This document shows, in pieces, positions 8,463 to 15,111 of a stretch of 64,000 nt of DNA (its first letter is position 1; the number at the start of each line of letters is the position of its first letter). The notes beneath the pieces are model-generated. The model did no database searches, was not told the DNA's origin, and saw nothing but the letters and a program-made list of their open reading frames with translations. The stretch spans positions 1,054,001 to 1,118,000 of the forward strand of contig NZ_JACSEU010000001.1 of the NCBI RefSeq assembly GCF_014334335.1. The letters are read 5' to 3'. The position numbers and the translations under genes are program-made. Origin of the DNA: Treponema sp. Marseille-Q3903. GTDB taxonomy: Bacteria; Spirochaetota; Spirochaetia; Treponematales; Treponemataceae.

Positions 8463-8927
8463 ATGGATCTTATTAAAACAATTGAAGAATCACAGAAGCG
8501 TCCTGGAGCTCAGGAATTCAATGTTGGCGATACTGTAAAAGTTTACTTTAAAATCGTTGAAGGTAGAACTGAACGTATCCAAGTTTTTGAAGGTATCGTT
8601 CTTTGCAAAAAGAATGAAGGTGCAAGACAGACTTTCACTGTTAGAAAAATTTCTTATGGGGTAGGAGTAGAACGTGTATTCCCTTATAACAGTCCTCGTA
8701 TTGTAAAGGTTGAAGTAGTTCGACCTGGTAAAGTACGCCGTGCTAAACTCTATTACTTGCGCGACAAGATCGGTAAGGATGCTAAAGTTAAAACTTTGGT
8801 TGGTGCAAAAATCACAGCTGCTATGGAAGCTCGTAATGCGCGTGCAGAAGCTGCCGCTGCTGCAACAGAAGCTAAAATTAAAGAAGAAAGAGCAGAAGCC
8901 GCTGCAGAGGCAAAAAAAGAAGATTAA
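8463..8927 (+). CDS. rplS: Large ribosomal subunit protein bL19 with an Ala/Glu/Lys-rich tail
   Basis: bL19 sits at the 30S-50S interface. The first ~115 residues are the standard fold ([16 protein letters not shown], then [10 protein letters not shown], and [21 protein letters not shown]). About 40 extra residues follow, almost all A, E, K and R, beyond the usual length of about 115; they are predicted to be helical and flexible. It is the last gene before a strong terminator, and so ends the rpsP unit. Confidence 0.96.
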   Translation: MDLIKTIEESQKRPGAQEFNVGDTVKVYFKIVEGRTERIQVFEGIVLCKKNEGARQTFTVRKISYGVGVERVFPYNSPRIVKVEVVRPGKVRRAKLYYLRDKIGKDAKVKTLVGAKITAAMEARNARAEAAAAATEAKIKEERAEAAAEAKKED

Positions 8928-8952
8928 TCTTTCTGCTTAATATTAGCTATAG

Positions 8953-8990
8953 AAGGAGATTGCTCTATTGGGTAATCTCCTTTTTTTTTA
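8953..8990 (+). terminator. Intrinsic terminator after rplS, overlapping the next promoter
   Basis: A perfect stem AAGGAGATT/AATCTCCTT and a nine-T run end the rpsP operon. TTGGGT (8968-8973) lies inside the hairpin and is followed 17 bp later by TAAAAT (8991-8996), forming the probable promoter of the next gene. Confidence 0.85.
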
Positions 8991-9002
8991 TAAAATAAAA
9001 CT

Positions 9003-10049
9003 GTGAATACTGGAACAGCAATAATCAATTTAAGTCAATTTTCGCGTTTTGGTGTAAATCGTCACATTTTGCGAGACGGCTCATCTGTGAATGTCAAAGT
9101 GCTCGCCGACAAAGGCAATGGACAGTATTTGGGAACTGTCGCAGGCGCACGCGTAAACATTCATTCGTCAAAACCACTTGCAGTCGGCTCATCATTTAGC
9201 GCAACTGTCAGCGTAAAAGGCGGAGATATCGTCATCACGCCAAAACAAAACGATACTCAAATTGAGCTTTCAAAAACAGTCGGAAATTCATCTGCATCGG
9301 AAATTCTCATTTCACTTGGGATTGAACCTGATTTGCTTTCTTCAAATATTGTTCGGCAGATGAAACAAATCGGAATGAAATTAGATGCGTCGCTTTTGAA
9401 CCGGATAAAAAATCTCTCTATAAAATTTGGAAATGGTCGCGAAAAAAAAGCGGCTGAAGTTTTGATGATGCTAGCTGAGCGTGGAGTTGATTTTGAAGAA
9501 TCAGATGTCGTAAGTCTTTTGGCAATGCTTGAAGAATATGATGGAGATTTCTGCAATTTTGATAAAAAAAATCGAGACAGCGAAAATTGGAAAAAAATTC
9601 TCAATAAAATAAATAAAGTTCGAGGCAGTTGGTTTATTTTTCCTTTTGAGCTTGTAAGATATTCGGATTCACAAGTTGTCGGAAATGTCGGGAAAGGCTG
9701 CATCAGAATATTGATGTCAAAACTTGAGACTCTTAAGATGATCAACGTATCTTATACGCCTCAATTTAAAAAAAAAGACAGTTATGATGGCTGCGATCAA
9801 AAAAATCAAAAATATCTTTTTAACTTAAACTATAAAAACAAAAAATGCACAGGGATAAAGTTTTGTGTTTGCGAAATTGGCGGCAAGTCAAAAACCGGAT
9901 CGGAAAATCAGGCATACCTTTCTGAAAAATTTTCAAAGTGTCTGCGCAAAGTCGGAATTTTTTGCCCGGTTGAATGGGAAAATGAAGAAACCATAGAAGG
10001 TTTTGCTGCCGAAACTGAAGAGTTTTATTCTTTCGGAGGCGATTTTTGA
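9003..10049 (+). CDS. Uncharacterised FliK/YlqG-position protein
   Basis: This 348-residue protein has no enzyme motif or membrane segment that I recognise. Its position after rplS and directly before an FlhB C-domain gene mirrors the ylqG-ylqH pair of Bacillus, where YlqG is FliK-like. The N-terminal third has a small beta-barrel-like pattern (VNVKVLADKGNGQYLGTVAG...LAVGSSFSATVSV), as seen at the start of FliK-like proteins. The start is GTG 9003, lying 6 nt after a TAAAAT box with no Shine-Dalgarno, so it is probably leaderless. The stop overlaps the next start by 4 nt. The link to flagellar hook-length control is inferred from context only. Confidence 0.6.
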   Translation: MNTGTAIINLSQFSRFGVNRHILRDGSSVNVKVLADKGNGQYLGTVAGARVNIHSSKPLAVGSSFSATVSVKGGDIVITPKQNDTQIELSKTVGNSSASEILISLGIEPDLLSSNIVRQMKQIGMKLDASLLNRIKNLSIKFGNGREKKAAEVLMMLAERGVDFEESDVVSLLAMLEEYDGDFCNFDKKNRDSENWKKILNKINKVRGSWFIFPFELVRYSDSQVVGNVGKGCIRILMSKLETLKMINVSYTPQFKKKDSYDGCDQKNQKYLFNLNYKNKKCTGIKFCVCEIGGKSKTGSENQAYLSEKFSKCLRKVGIFCPVEWENEETIEGFAAETEEFYSFGGDF

Positions 10050-10315
10050 GCGATTTTGAATCATCATCAAAAAAAATTAAAAAAGCAGTCGCATTAAAAT
10101 ATCCGGAAGGTGTGGAAGCTCCAATAATAGTCGCAAAAGGCGAAGGAAAATCTGCAAACCATATTATAAAATTGGCAAAAGAAAATCAGATACAAATCGA
10201 AGAAGATGCGGCACTCGTTGATTTGCTCGGTTTTCAAAGCGTCGGGAGCGTTGTCCCAGAAGAATCATGGAAAGCGCTTGCAGCGATTTTTTCATTCATC
10301 ATGGAAGAAAGATAG
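10046..10315 (+). CDS. FlhB C-terminal-domain protein (EscU/YscU switch-like, YlqH type)
   Basis: An 89-residue stand-alone version of the cytoplasmic domain of FlhB, the export switch of the flagellar secretion system. It matches the fold from AVALKYPEGVEAPIIVAKGEGKSANHIIKLAKENQIQIEEDAALVDLL. The autocleavage motif NPTH is replaced by a segment with no Asn-Pro, and the FlhB membrane helices are absent. It overlaps the preceding gene by 4 nt (ATGA type), so the two are translationally coupled. Such small FlhB2-like genes occur beside rplS clusters in several phyla. Function is inferred, not shown. Confidence 0.8.
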   Translation: MSDFESSSKKIKKAVALKYPEGVEAPIIVAKGEGKSANHIIKLAKENQIQIEEDAALVDLLGFQSVGSVVPEESWKALAAIFSFIMEER

Positions 10316-10331
10316 ATTTCGCGGAGAAAAG

Positions 10332-10688
10332 ATGAATAAAAAACAAATTGGAGATTACGGCGAAGACAAAGCTTGCAAATACCTTTCTGAAAAAGGCTAT
10401 GACATAATCGAACGCAACTGGCGGACAAGAACAGGAGAAATTGATATAATATCGTATAAAGATGAAACATTGGTGTTTGTCGAAGTTAAAACACTTCCGA
10501 ACGGCACTTATGACATTATAAAAAAGGAGTTAAATTCACAGAAATTAAAAAGAATTATAAAAACGTCTAAACGTTTTCTGTTAAATCATCGAGAATATAG
10601 TAACAGCTACATCAGATATGATGTTGTTGTTATTGACATGCCGGGACTTGAGCCTGTGTATCATATTAAAAATGCTTTTACAGAATAA
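10332..10688 (+). CDS. yraN: UPF0102/YraN family endonuclease-fold protein
   Basis: A 118-residue protein with the restriction-endonuclease-like core GEDKACKYLSEKGYDIIERNWR, then GEIDIISYKDETLVFVEVK. The E, D and ExK residues match the PD-(D/E)xK metal-binding site. The physiological substrate of YraN proteins is not firmly known. ATG 10332 is chosen over upstream starts because the family begins here and a GCGGAGAAAAG ribosome binding site precedes it. Confidence 0.88.
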   Translation: MNKKQIGDYGEDKACKYLSEKGYDIIERNWRTRTGEIDIISYKDETLVFVEVKTLPNGTYDIIKKELNSQKLKRIIKTSKRFLLNHREYSNSYIRYDVVVIDMPGLEPVYHIKNAFTE

Positions 10689-10710
10689 TGTAATGATATT
10701 GGGAGATTCT

Positions 10711-10911
10711 ATGATTTCTGGTGGAAAATCTACAGGGACAACAACTTTGGTTATCGACAAAACAGAGGAAATTGACTTGTCGCCTAGGATTTTAGAGTTA
10801 AGGAAGAAAATTCAAAGTCAGGAGTATCTTGATAACGCCATTCAGAGAATCGCTCAGGTAATAAGCAATCATCTGATAGAATACCCTGATGAATTGAAAC
10901 TTAGGGATTAG
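10711..10911 (+). CDS. FlgM-like small protein (possible anti-sigma28)
   Basis: A 66-residue protein. The pattern DKTEEIDLSPRILELRKKIQ, then QEYLDNAIQRIAQVI resembles the C-terminal sigma28-binding region of FlgM (the D-x-V-x-LS segment, then an IA-x-K helix). FlgM holds the flagellar sigma factor inactive until the hook-basal body is complete. A GGGAG ribosome binding site lies 5 nt before ATG 10711; the longer open frame upstream overlaps yraN and is not needed. The next gene begins 2 nt after the stop. The call rests on a short, weak match and on flagellar-type neighbours. Confidence 0.45.
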   Translation: MISGGKSTGTTTLVIDKTEEIDLSPRILELRKKIQSQEYLDNAIQRIAQVISNHLIEYPDELKLRD

Positions 10912-10913
10912 AG

Positions 10914-11399
10914 ATGGAACGACGGAAAAATAAAAAATATTCAAACAATTGGAACAATCAAAAAAAGTCAGAGCAAAACAAAGCTGAACAGTACAGAGAA
11001 CTCAATAATAAGAAAGATTTTCATTTAAAAAAAGCGGTATACGAAGATTCTGAAGCAGAAAAAAAAATACAACAGGCAATTAAAGAAATAAAATCACGTG
11101 AAGTTATCTGTCCAAAATGCGGTCAACCTATCACTGATGTTTCAAGCGCAATCACAGATAAAGAAAGCGGAAAACCGGCGCATTTCGACTGCATTTTGAA
11201 TCAGCTGAAGCAAACAGAACAAGTCGGCGAAAATGAAAAAATCGCTTATATCGGGCAGGGACGCTTTGCTGTCATCTATTATGAAAACCCCAGAGATCAG
11301 CGTCATTTTACAATAAAGAAAATTATTGAGTGGGAAGAACGCGACAAAAAGCCTGAATGGCGTTCAGAATTAAGCGGGTTGTACAGCCAAATTAATTAA
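10914..11399 (+). CDS. Uncharacterised protein with a central zinc ribbon
   Basis: A 161-residue protein of unknown role. The first ~60 residues are very rich in K, N, Q and E and probably disordered, followed by a zinc-ribbon-like site CPKCGQPI with HFDC about 30 residues later. The C-terminal part is a mixed alpha/beta stretch (GRFAVIYYENPRDQRHFTIKKIIEWEER). It follows the FlgM-like gene by 2 nt and precedes a terminator, so it ends the operon. It has no signal peptide. I do not recognise the family. Confidence 0.75.
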   Translation: MERRKNKKYSNNWNNQKKSEQNKAEQYRELNNKKDFHLKKAVYEDSEAEKKIQQAIKEIKSREVICPKCGQPITDVSSAITDKESGKPAHFDCILNQLKQTEQVGENEKIAYIGQGRFAVIYYENPRDQRHFTIKKIIEWEERDKKPEWRSELSGLYSQIN

Positions 11400-11429
11400 A
11401 GTATATTTTCTTTAGATTGATATTTTAGC

Positions 11430-11462
11430 AAAAGCTGTGTGTTTATCCGCACGGCTTTTTTT
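11430..11462 (+). terminator. Intrinsic terminator before earP
   Basis: A 12-bp stem (AAAAGCTGTGTG with CGCACGGCTTTT, two G-U pairs) and a loop of six are followed by T residues. Confidence 0.8.
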
Positions 11463-11475
11463 ATAGCAGGGATTT

Positions 11476-12708
11476 ATGCAGATTACGGTTTTATGTAAAG
11501 TTGTTGATAATTTTGGAGATATTGGAGTTTGCTGGAGGATGGTAAAGCAGCTAAAAATAGTTGCGCCAAAATATGACATAAACTTTGTCGTTGACGACTT
11601 GAAATCTTTTAGTAAAATTTGTAGCGATGTCCACTCCGATAAAGATTTTCAAATTGTCCGAAATATAAAAGTTTACAATTGGAACGCTCGTGATTTTTGC
11701 TACAAGGAATTTTCTAAAAATGATGGCGAAAAATTATCTGTGATTTTAGAAAATTTTCAATGTGGACGCCCTGACTGGATGGAAAAAATTCTTTTTGATG
11801 ATAAACTCGCTCAAACTGTCCACATAATCATGATAGATTATCTTTCTGCTGAAAAATATGCTCAAGATTTTCATTGTTCAAAATCGCTTACCAGAAGCGC
11901 AAAAGTTCAAAAGGTAAATTTTATGCCCGGTTTTACAGAAAAAACAGGGGGACTTGTGCTTGGAGGGCTTTGGGATAAATCAGGTAAATCAAGTAAATCA
12001 GATAAATCAGGTAAATCAGGTAAATCAGGTAAATCGATAGCTAAAATTGATAAATGTTATCATTTAGAAAATCAATCACAAAATCAATTTCAAAATGAAA
12101 ATTGTCTTCCAAAACAAAAAAAAATACTCGTGTTTACGTATAAAAGAGACTGGACTGCGCTTGCAAAATCTTTGGAAAACAATTTTGTGTACGTTGCACA
12201 AGGAGTTGGCAGAGATAGTTTTGTTGAGTCGTGGGAAAAAGTTTTTTTTCAAAAACGGCGAACTTCTGCTTCTAAATTATGCGAGCTCGAGTTTATGGAT
12301 CAGGAGCAGTGGGATAATTTTATGATGTCCTGCGATATTTTGATAATCCGCGGTGAAGATTCTATGTCTCGTGCTTGTCTTTCAGGTATTCCGTTTATCT
12401 GGCATGCATATCCTCAAAGCGACGAGTATCAGATTGTAAAAGTAAATTCTCTGCTTGAGAGAATTGCTCGCCATTTTAAGAGTGAAGATTTTAAAATTAT
12501 ACAAGATGTATGGCTTGATTTTAATAAACCGAAATATGAAGTCAGTGACGTAGAGTTTGAAAAGAAATGTCGTAACTTTATTGAAAATGCAGATAAACTT
12601 AAATATGGTTTTATAGACTTTGCAAATGATATCAGAAAAAACGGCGACCTTTGTGCTAACTTAATGACATTCATTGAGAAAACTGCTATAATAGAAAAAC
12701 AAATTTGA
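11476..12708 (+). CDS. earP: EF-P arginine rhamnosyltransferase EarP
   Basis: EarP transfers rhamnose from TDP-beta-L-rhamnose onto a conserved arginine of EF-P, which activates EF-P for rescuing ribosomes stalled at polyproline. The 410-residue protein has the family's N-terminal DNFGDIGVCWRM motif (binding-site Asp and aromatic) and the C-terminal nucleotide-sugar site IRGEDSMSRACLSGIPFIWHAYPQ. Its target gene efp starts 26 nt downstream, as in other EarP organisms. An unusual Ser/Gly/Lys-rich insertion at about residues 167-187 is encoded by a 9-bp tandem repeat. The terminator upstream and CAGGGA ribosome binding site support the start. Confidence 0.92.
   Translation: MQITVLCKVVDNFGDIGVCWRMVKQLKIVAPKYDINFVVDDLKSFSKICSDVHSDKDFQIVRNIKVYNWNARDFCYKEFSKNDGEKLSVILENFQCGRPDWMEKILFDDKLAQTVHIIMIDYLSAEKYAQDFHCSKSLTRSAKVQKVNFMPGFTEKTGGLVLGGLWDKSGKSSKSDKSGKSGKSGKSIAKIDKCYHLENQSQNQFQNENCLPKQKKILVFTYKRDWTALAKSLENNFVYVAQGVGRDSFVESWEKVFFQKRRTSASKLCELEFMDQEQWDNFMMSCDILIIRGEDSMSRACLSGIPFIWHAYPQSDEYQIVKVNSLLERIARHFKSEDFKIIQDVWLDFNKPKYEVSDVEFEKKCRNFIENADKLKYGFIDFANDIRKNGDLCANLMTFIEKTAIIEKQI
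11974..12036 (+). repeat. 9-bp minisatellite inside earP
   Basis: Seven tandem 9-bp units of the type GGTAAATCA (with GATAAATCA, AGTAAATCA and GGTAAATCG variants) encode a run of S-G-K/S-D-K/S-S-K tripeptides. Because the unit is a multiple of three, length changes keep the frame and would only lengthen or shorten a flexible, basic linker between the two Rossmann-like halves of EarP. Confidence 0.9.
12664..12692 (+). promoter_or_regulatory. Promoter for efp inside the end of earP
   Basis: ATGACA (12664-12669) and TATAAT (12687-12692) are spaced 17 bp apart. The expected start leaves a leader of about 35 nt with an AGAGG ribosome binding site, so efp can be expressed without earP. Confidence 0.65.
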
Positions 12709-12734
12709 TAAAATATTTTTAGAGGTTTTATATT

Positions 12735-13304
12735 ATGCTAATGACATCAGAATTAAAAGTTGGAACTGCTTTCATGTATGAAGGTAATGCTCTTATTGTA
12801 CAGAAGATGCTTGGTCAGCGTTCAGGTCGTTCTGGAATGGTAACAAGTCTGCGTGTAAAGAATCTTGTTACAAACTCTACAATGGATCTCGCTATCGATG
12901 CCGGTGAAAAATTTGATGAAGTAGACCTTGAACCACATGTAACAAAACTTTCTTATATCGATGGTGACACATTTGTATTTATGGATCAGGACACTTACGA
13001 ACAGTTTGAACTTCCAAAATCTGACCTTGGCGACTATGCAGGATACATCACTCCCGATGATGACTTGGAAGTAAACCTTACATTTTACGAAGGAAAACCT
13101 GTCGGTATCGATCTTCCTGTCCGCGTTACACGCACAGTTACATATTGTGAGCCAGGTGTAAAAGGCGATACTTCAGGAAAATCGTTGAAACCGGCTACAC
13201 TAGATACAGGAATTGAAGTTCGCGTTCCATTGTTTATCAACACTGATGATAAAATCGTAATTGATACTCGAGATGGTTCTTTCCTCGAACGCTCAAAGAA
13301 CTAA
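12735..13304 (+). CDS. efp: Elongation factor P (arginine type)
   Basis: EF-P binds between the P and E sites and helps form Pro-Pro bonds. The 189-residue protein has the three-domain OB/KOW layout and the C-terminal signature LKPATLDTGIEVRVPLFI. The domain I loop reads GQRSGRSGM, so Arg (residue 32 from ATG 12735) sits where Lys is found in E. coli; this matches the EarP substrate type. ATG 12735 is 9 nt from AGAGG; ATG 12741 is the alternative. The upstream gene encodes the matching modifying enzyme. Confidence 0.96.
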   Translation: MLMTSELKVGTAFMYEGNALIVQKMLGQRSGRSGMVTSLRVKNLVTNSTMDLAIDAGEKFDEVDLEPHVTKLSYIDGDTFVFMDQDTYEQFELPKSDLGDYAGYITPDDDLEVNLTFYEGKPVGIDLPVRVTRTVTYCEPGVKGDTSGKSLKPATLDTGIEVRVPLFINTDDKIVIDTRDGSFLERSKN

Positions 13305-13352
13305 GATTGATAAAATCTTATGTTGAATTGTATTGTATAGTTGAGGTTAAAA

Positions 13353-13910
13353 ATGAAAAAGAATTTTGGAAAACAGACTTATATGTATCCAATGCCTGTT
13401 CTTATCATTGCAACGTACAATGAAGACGGGACTCCAAACGTTATGAACGCTGCATGGGGCGGAATCCATGACACAAATCAAATAATGCTTTGTGTTCATC
13501 CTGCGCACAAAACTGCAAAAAATTTCCTTGAAAAGAAAGCTTTTACAGTCAGCATGGCAGATGCAAAGCACGTAAAAGAATGCGATTATGTTGGAATTGT
13601 CAGCGGAAACGATGTAAAAGATAAGCTTGCAAAAGCCGGTTTTACAGTTTCAAAGGCTGAGTTTGTCGACGCTCCTGTCATCAACGAGCTTCCAATGTGT
13701 ATAGAATGCACTGTTGTAAGCTATGATACATCGACAGGCTGCATGGTTGCCGATATCGAGAATATCAGTGCAGAGGATTCAATTTTGACAAATGGTAAAA
13801 TCGACCCTGCAAAACTTGAGCCGATAACGTTTGACCCGGTGAATCATACTTATATAAAACTTGGAGAAGTTGTTGGAAAAGCATTTTCCGACGGTAAGAT
13901 GATAAAATAA
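13353..13910 (+). CDS. Flavin reductase-like FMN-binding protein
   Basis: A 185-residue protein of the split-barrel flavin reductase family (PF01613), which binds FMN and typically hands reduced flavin or electrons to a partner. It shows the family start YPMPVLIIATYNEDGTPNVMNAAWGG, the CVHPAHKTAKNF flavin-contact segment and the late YIKLGEVVGKAF strand. ATG 13353 has a GAGG ribosome binding site. Its substrate and partner are unknown; no oxidoreductase genes lie nearby. It shares a bidirectional terminator with rpsU. Confidence 0.85.
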   Translation: MKKNFGKQTYMYPMPVLIIATYNEDGTPNVMNAAWGGIHDTNQIMLCVHPAHKTAKNFLEKKAFTVSMADAKHVKECDYVGIVSGNDVKDKLAKAGFTVSKAEFVDAPVINELPMCIECTVVSYDTSTGCMVADIENISAEDSILTNGKIDPAKLEPITFDPVNHTYIKLGEVVGKAFSDGKMIK

Positions 13911-13920
13911 ATAGTGTAAA

Positions 13921-13955
13921 AAAAAAGCCTGATTCTTAGAATCAGGCTTTTTTTT
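13921..13955. terminator. Bidirectional terminator between the flavin reductase gene and rpsU
   Basis: A perfect 15-bp inverted repeat AAAAAAGCCTGATTC / GAATCAGGCTTTTTT with a 3-nt loop carries A on one side and T on the other, and serves both converging genes. Confidence 0.9.
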
Positions 13956-13965
13956 AGTTCTCTAA

Positions 13966-14172
13966 TTAGAAATCTTTTTTTTCTGTCTTGCGTCTCTTAT
14001 TCAAGAGTTTTCGTGCGAGAGTTGTTTTTTTCTGATGGAGAAGTGCAGAAGGTTTTTCAAAATATTCACGCTTTTTGAATTCGCGGATGATGCCTTCTTT
14101 TTCAACCATACGTTTAAAACGTTTGATAGCTTTTTCAAGGTTTTCTGAATCATCAACACTGATAGTTGCCAT
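13966..14172 (-). CDS. rpsU: Small ribosomal subunit protein bS21
   Basis: A 68-residue basic protein of the 30S platform that helps initiation. It starts [28 protein letters not shown] and has the family core [16 protein letters not shown] 14172 is the start because AAGGAGGT lies 10 nt upstream; a GTG at 14184 would overlap that site. It stands alone, convergent with the flavin reductase gene and divergent from hsp20. Confidence 0.95.
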   Translation of the reverse strand: MATISVDDSENLEKAIKRFKRMVEKEGIIREFKKREYFEKPSALLHQKKTTLARKLLNKRRKTEKKDF

Positions 14173-14219
14173 AGTAAATGTCACCTCCTTTTTTCCGGTG
14201 AGTCCGTAAAAACAATAAT

Positions 14220-14248
14220 ATTCTATAGAAAAAAAACTAATTAATCAA
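14220..14248 (-). promoter_or_regulatory. Promoter of rpsU
   Basis: On the minus strand TTGATT (14248-14243) and TAGAAT (14225-14220) are 17 bp apart, giving a leader of about 40 nt before the rpsU Shine-Dalgarno. Confidence 0.6.
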
Positions 14249-14520
14249 TATAAAAATCAGCTTTTACAATTATAAAAAATTATCTTTTTTGCCTGAGTGA
14301 TTTTTTTTAGTGCATTTGGACCCAAAATTGTTGCATTGTGTCGTCCTAGTGTATCAAAATGACACCTTTTGAAAAGATATTTTGACACATTTAGATGATA
14401 TTGGCACATCAGCTGAAAAATTTTTGCGGCACGTTGTATAAATGCCATTTTTTTTCCGATTGGAGACTATTTTATAAAAAAACTAAACAATTTATGTTTT
14501 TTTTCATTTTATATTACACA
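14249..14520. other. Divergent rpsU-hsp20 spacer with repeated TGACAC motifs
   Basis: This is part of a 408-nt gene-free gap. It is A/T-rich and contains several TGACAC/TGTGTC-type motifs: TGTGTC near 14338, GTGTATC-AAAA-TGACAC near 14350-14367, and TTTGACACA near 14383-14391. They lie about 130-185 bp upstream of the sigma54-type site, which is the usual range for enhancer-binding activators. A 63-codon minus-strand frame (14257-14448) has no ribosome binding site and no family resemblance, so I do not call it a gene. Confidence 0.35.
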
Positions 14521-14536
14521 TGGCATAGATATTGCA
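14521..14536 (+). promoter_or_regulatory. Sigma54-type -24/-12 promoter ahead of hsp20
   Basis: TGGCATAGATATTGCA keeps the invariant GG (-24) and GC (-12) with exactly 10 nt between them, the strict sigma54 spacing. It lies 45-60 nt before the hsp20 ATG. No convincing sigma70 pair lies at this place; TTACAC-17-TAATGT is much weaker. No CIRCE operator is present. Confidence 0.55.
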
Positions 14537-14580
14537 TAATGTTTAGTGTAAATGTTCAATAAAACAACAGGAGGTTTGAT

Positions 14581-15036
14581 ATGAACGAATTATCACTTTT
14601 TAATAACTTTTTTGATGGTATGACAGATGATGGTTATATGTTTCCATCTTTCAACTTGAAAAAAGCATTTCAGACTCCAAAGGTAGATGTAAAAAAATCT
14701 GAAAAAGAATACACACTCCAGATGGATCTGCCTGGTAGAAGTGAAAAAGATGTAGATATCGAGTTGAATAACAATGTTTTGACAATATCTTCAAGCAAGG
14801 AAACTAAGACAGAAGATAAGTCTGACAAACACGATAAGGACAACAAAGAATGCAAAAATTCTGAGAAGTGGCTTATCCGTGAACGCACATATTCAGAGTT
14901 TACAAGAAGTTTTACTCTGCCTGAAGATGTTGATGGTGAAAAGCTTTCTGCAAATGTTTCTAACGGAATACTTACAGTTGTAATGCCTCGCAAGGCAATT
15001 CCATCACCAAAAAAGATTGCGATCACATCTTTGTAA
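14581..15036 (+). CDS. hsp20: Small heat-shock protein, Hsp20/alpha-crystallin family
   Basis: An ATP-independent holdase that binds unfolding proteins. The 151-residue protein has an N-terminal arm (LSLFNNFFDGM), an alpha-crystallin domain (about residues 36-138; PKVDVKKSEKEYTLQMDLPG, then FTRSFTLPEDVD, then LSANVSNGILTVVMPR) and a C-terminal tail with a Lys-Ile anchor. A highly charged K/D/E insertion (about residues 78-95) lies in the beta5-beta6 loop. AGGAGG precedes the ATG. The gene is monocistronic, with a sigma54-type promoter and a terminator. Confidence 0.93.
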   Translation: MNELSLFNNFFDGMTDDGYMFPSFNLKKAFQTPKVDVKKSEKEYTLQMDLPGRSEKDVDIELNNNVLTISSSKETKTEDKSDKHDKDNKECKNSEKWLIRERTYSEFTRSFTLPEDVDGEKLSANVSNGILTVVMPRKAIPSPKKIAITSL

Positions 15037-15058
15037 AATCCGCTGTTAGACGGTAAAT

Positions 15059-15099
15059 AAAATCCGCTGAGACTGATTGGTTTCGGCGGATTTTTTTTA
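15059..15099 (+). terminator. Intrinsic terminator after hsp20, overlapping the next promoter
   Basis: A stem of about 15 bp (AAATCCGCTGAGAC with GGTTTCGGCGGATTT, with G-U pairs) and a T run. TTGGTT (15078-15083) in the 3' arm and TATAAT (15100-15105) just after the T tract form the promoter of the next gene. Confidence 0.8.
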
Positions 15100-15111
15100 T
15101 ATAATCAAGCT

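Noticed and set aside
14257-14448. 63-codon minus-strand frame in the hsp20 upstream gap
   Set aside because: No ribosome site or family resemblance; the region better fits regulatory DNA.
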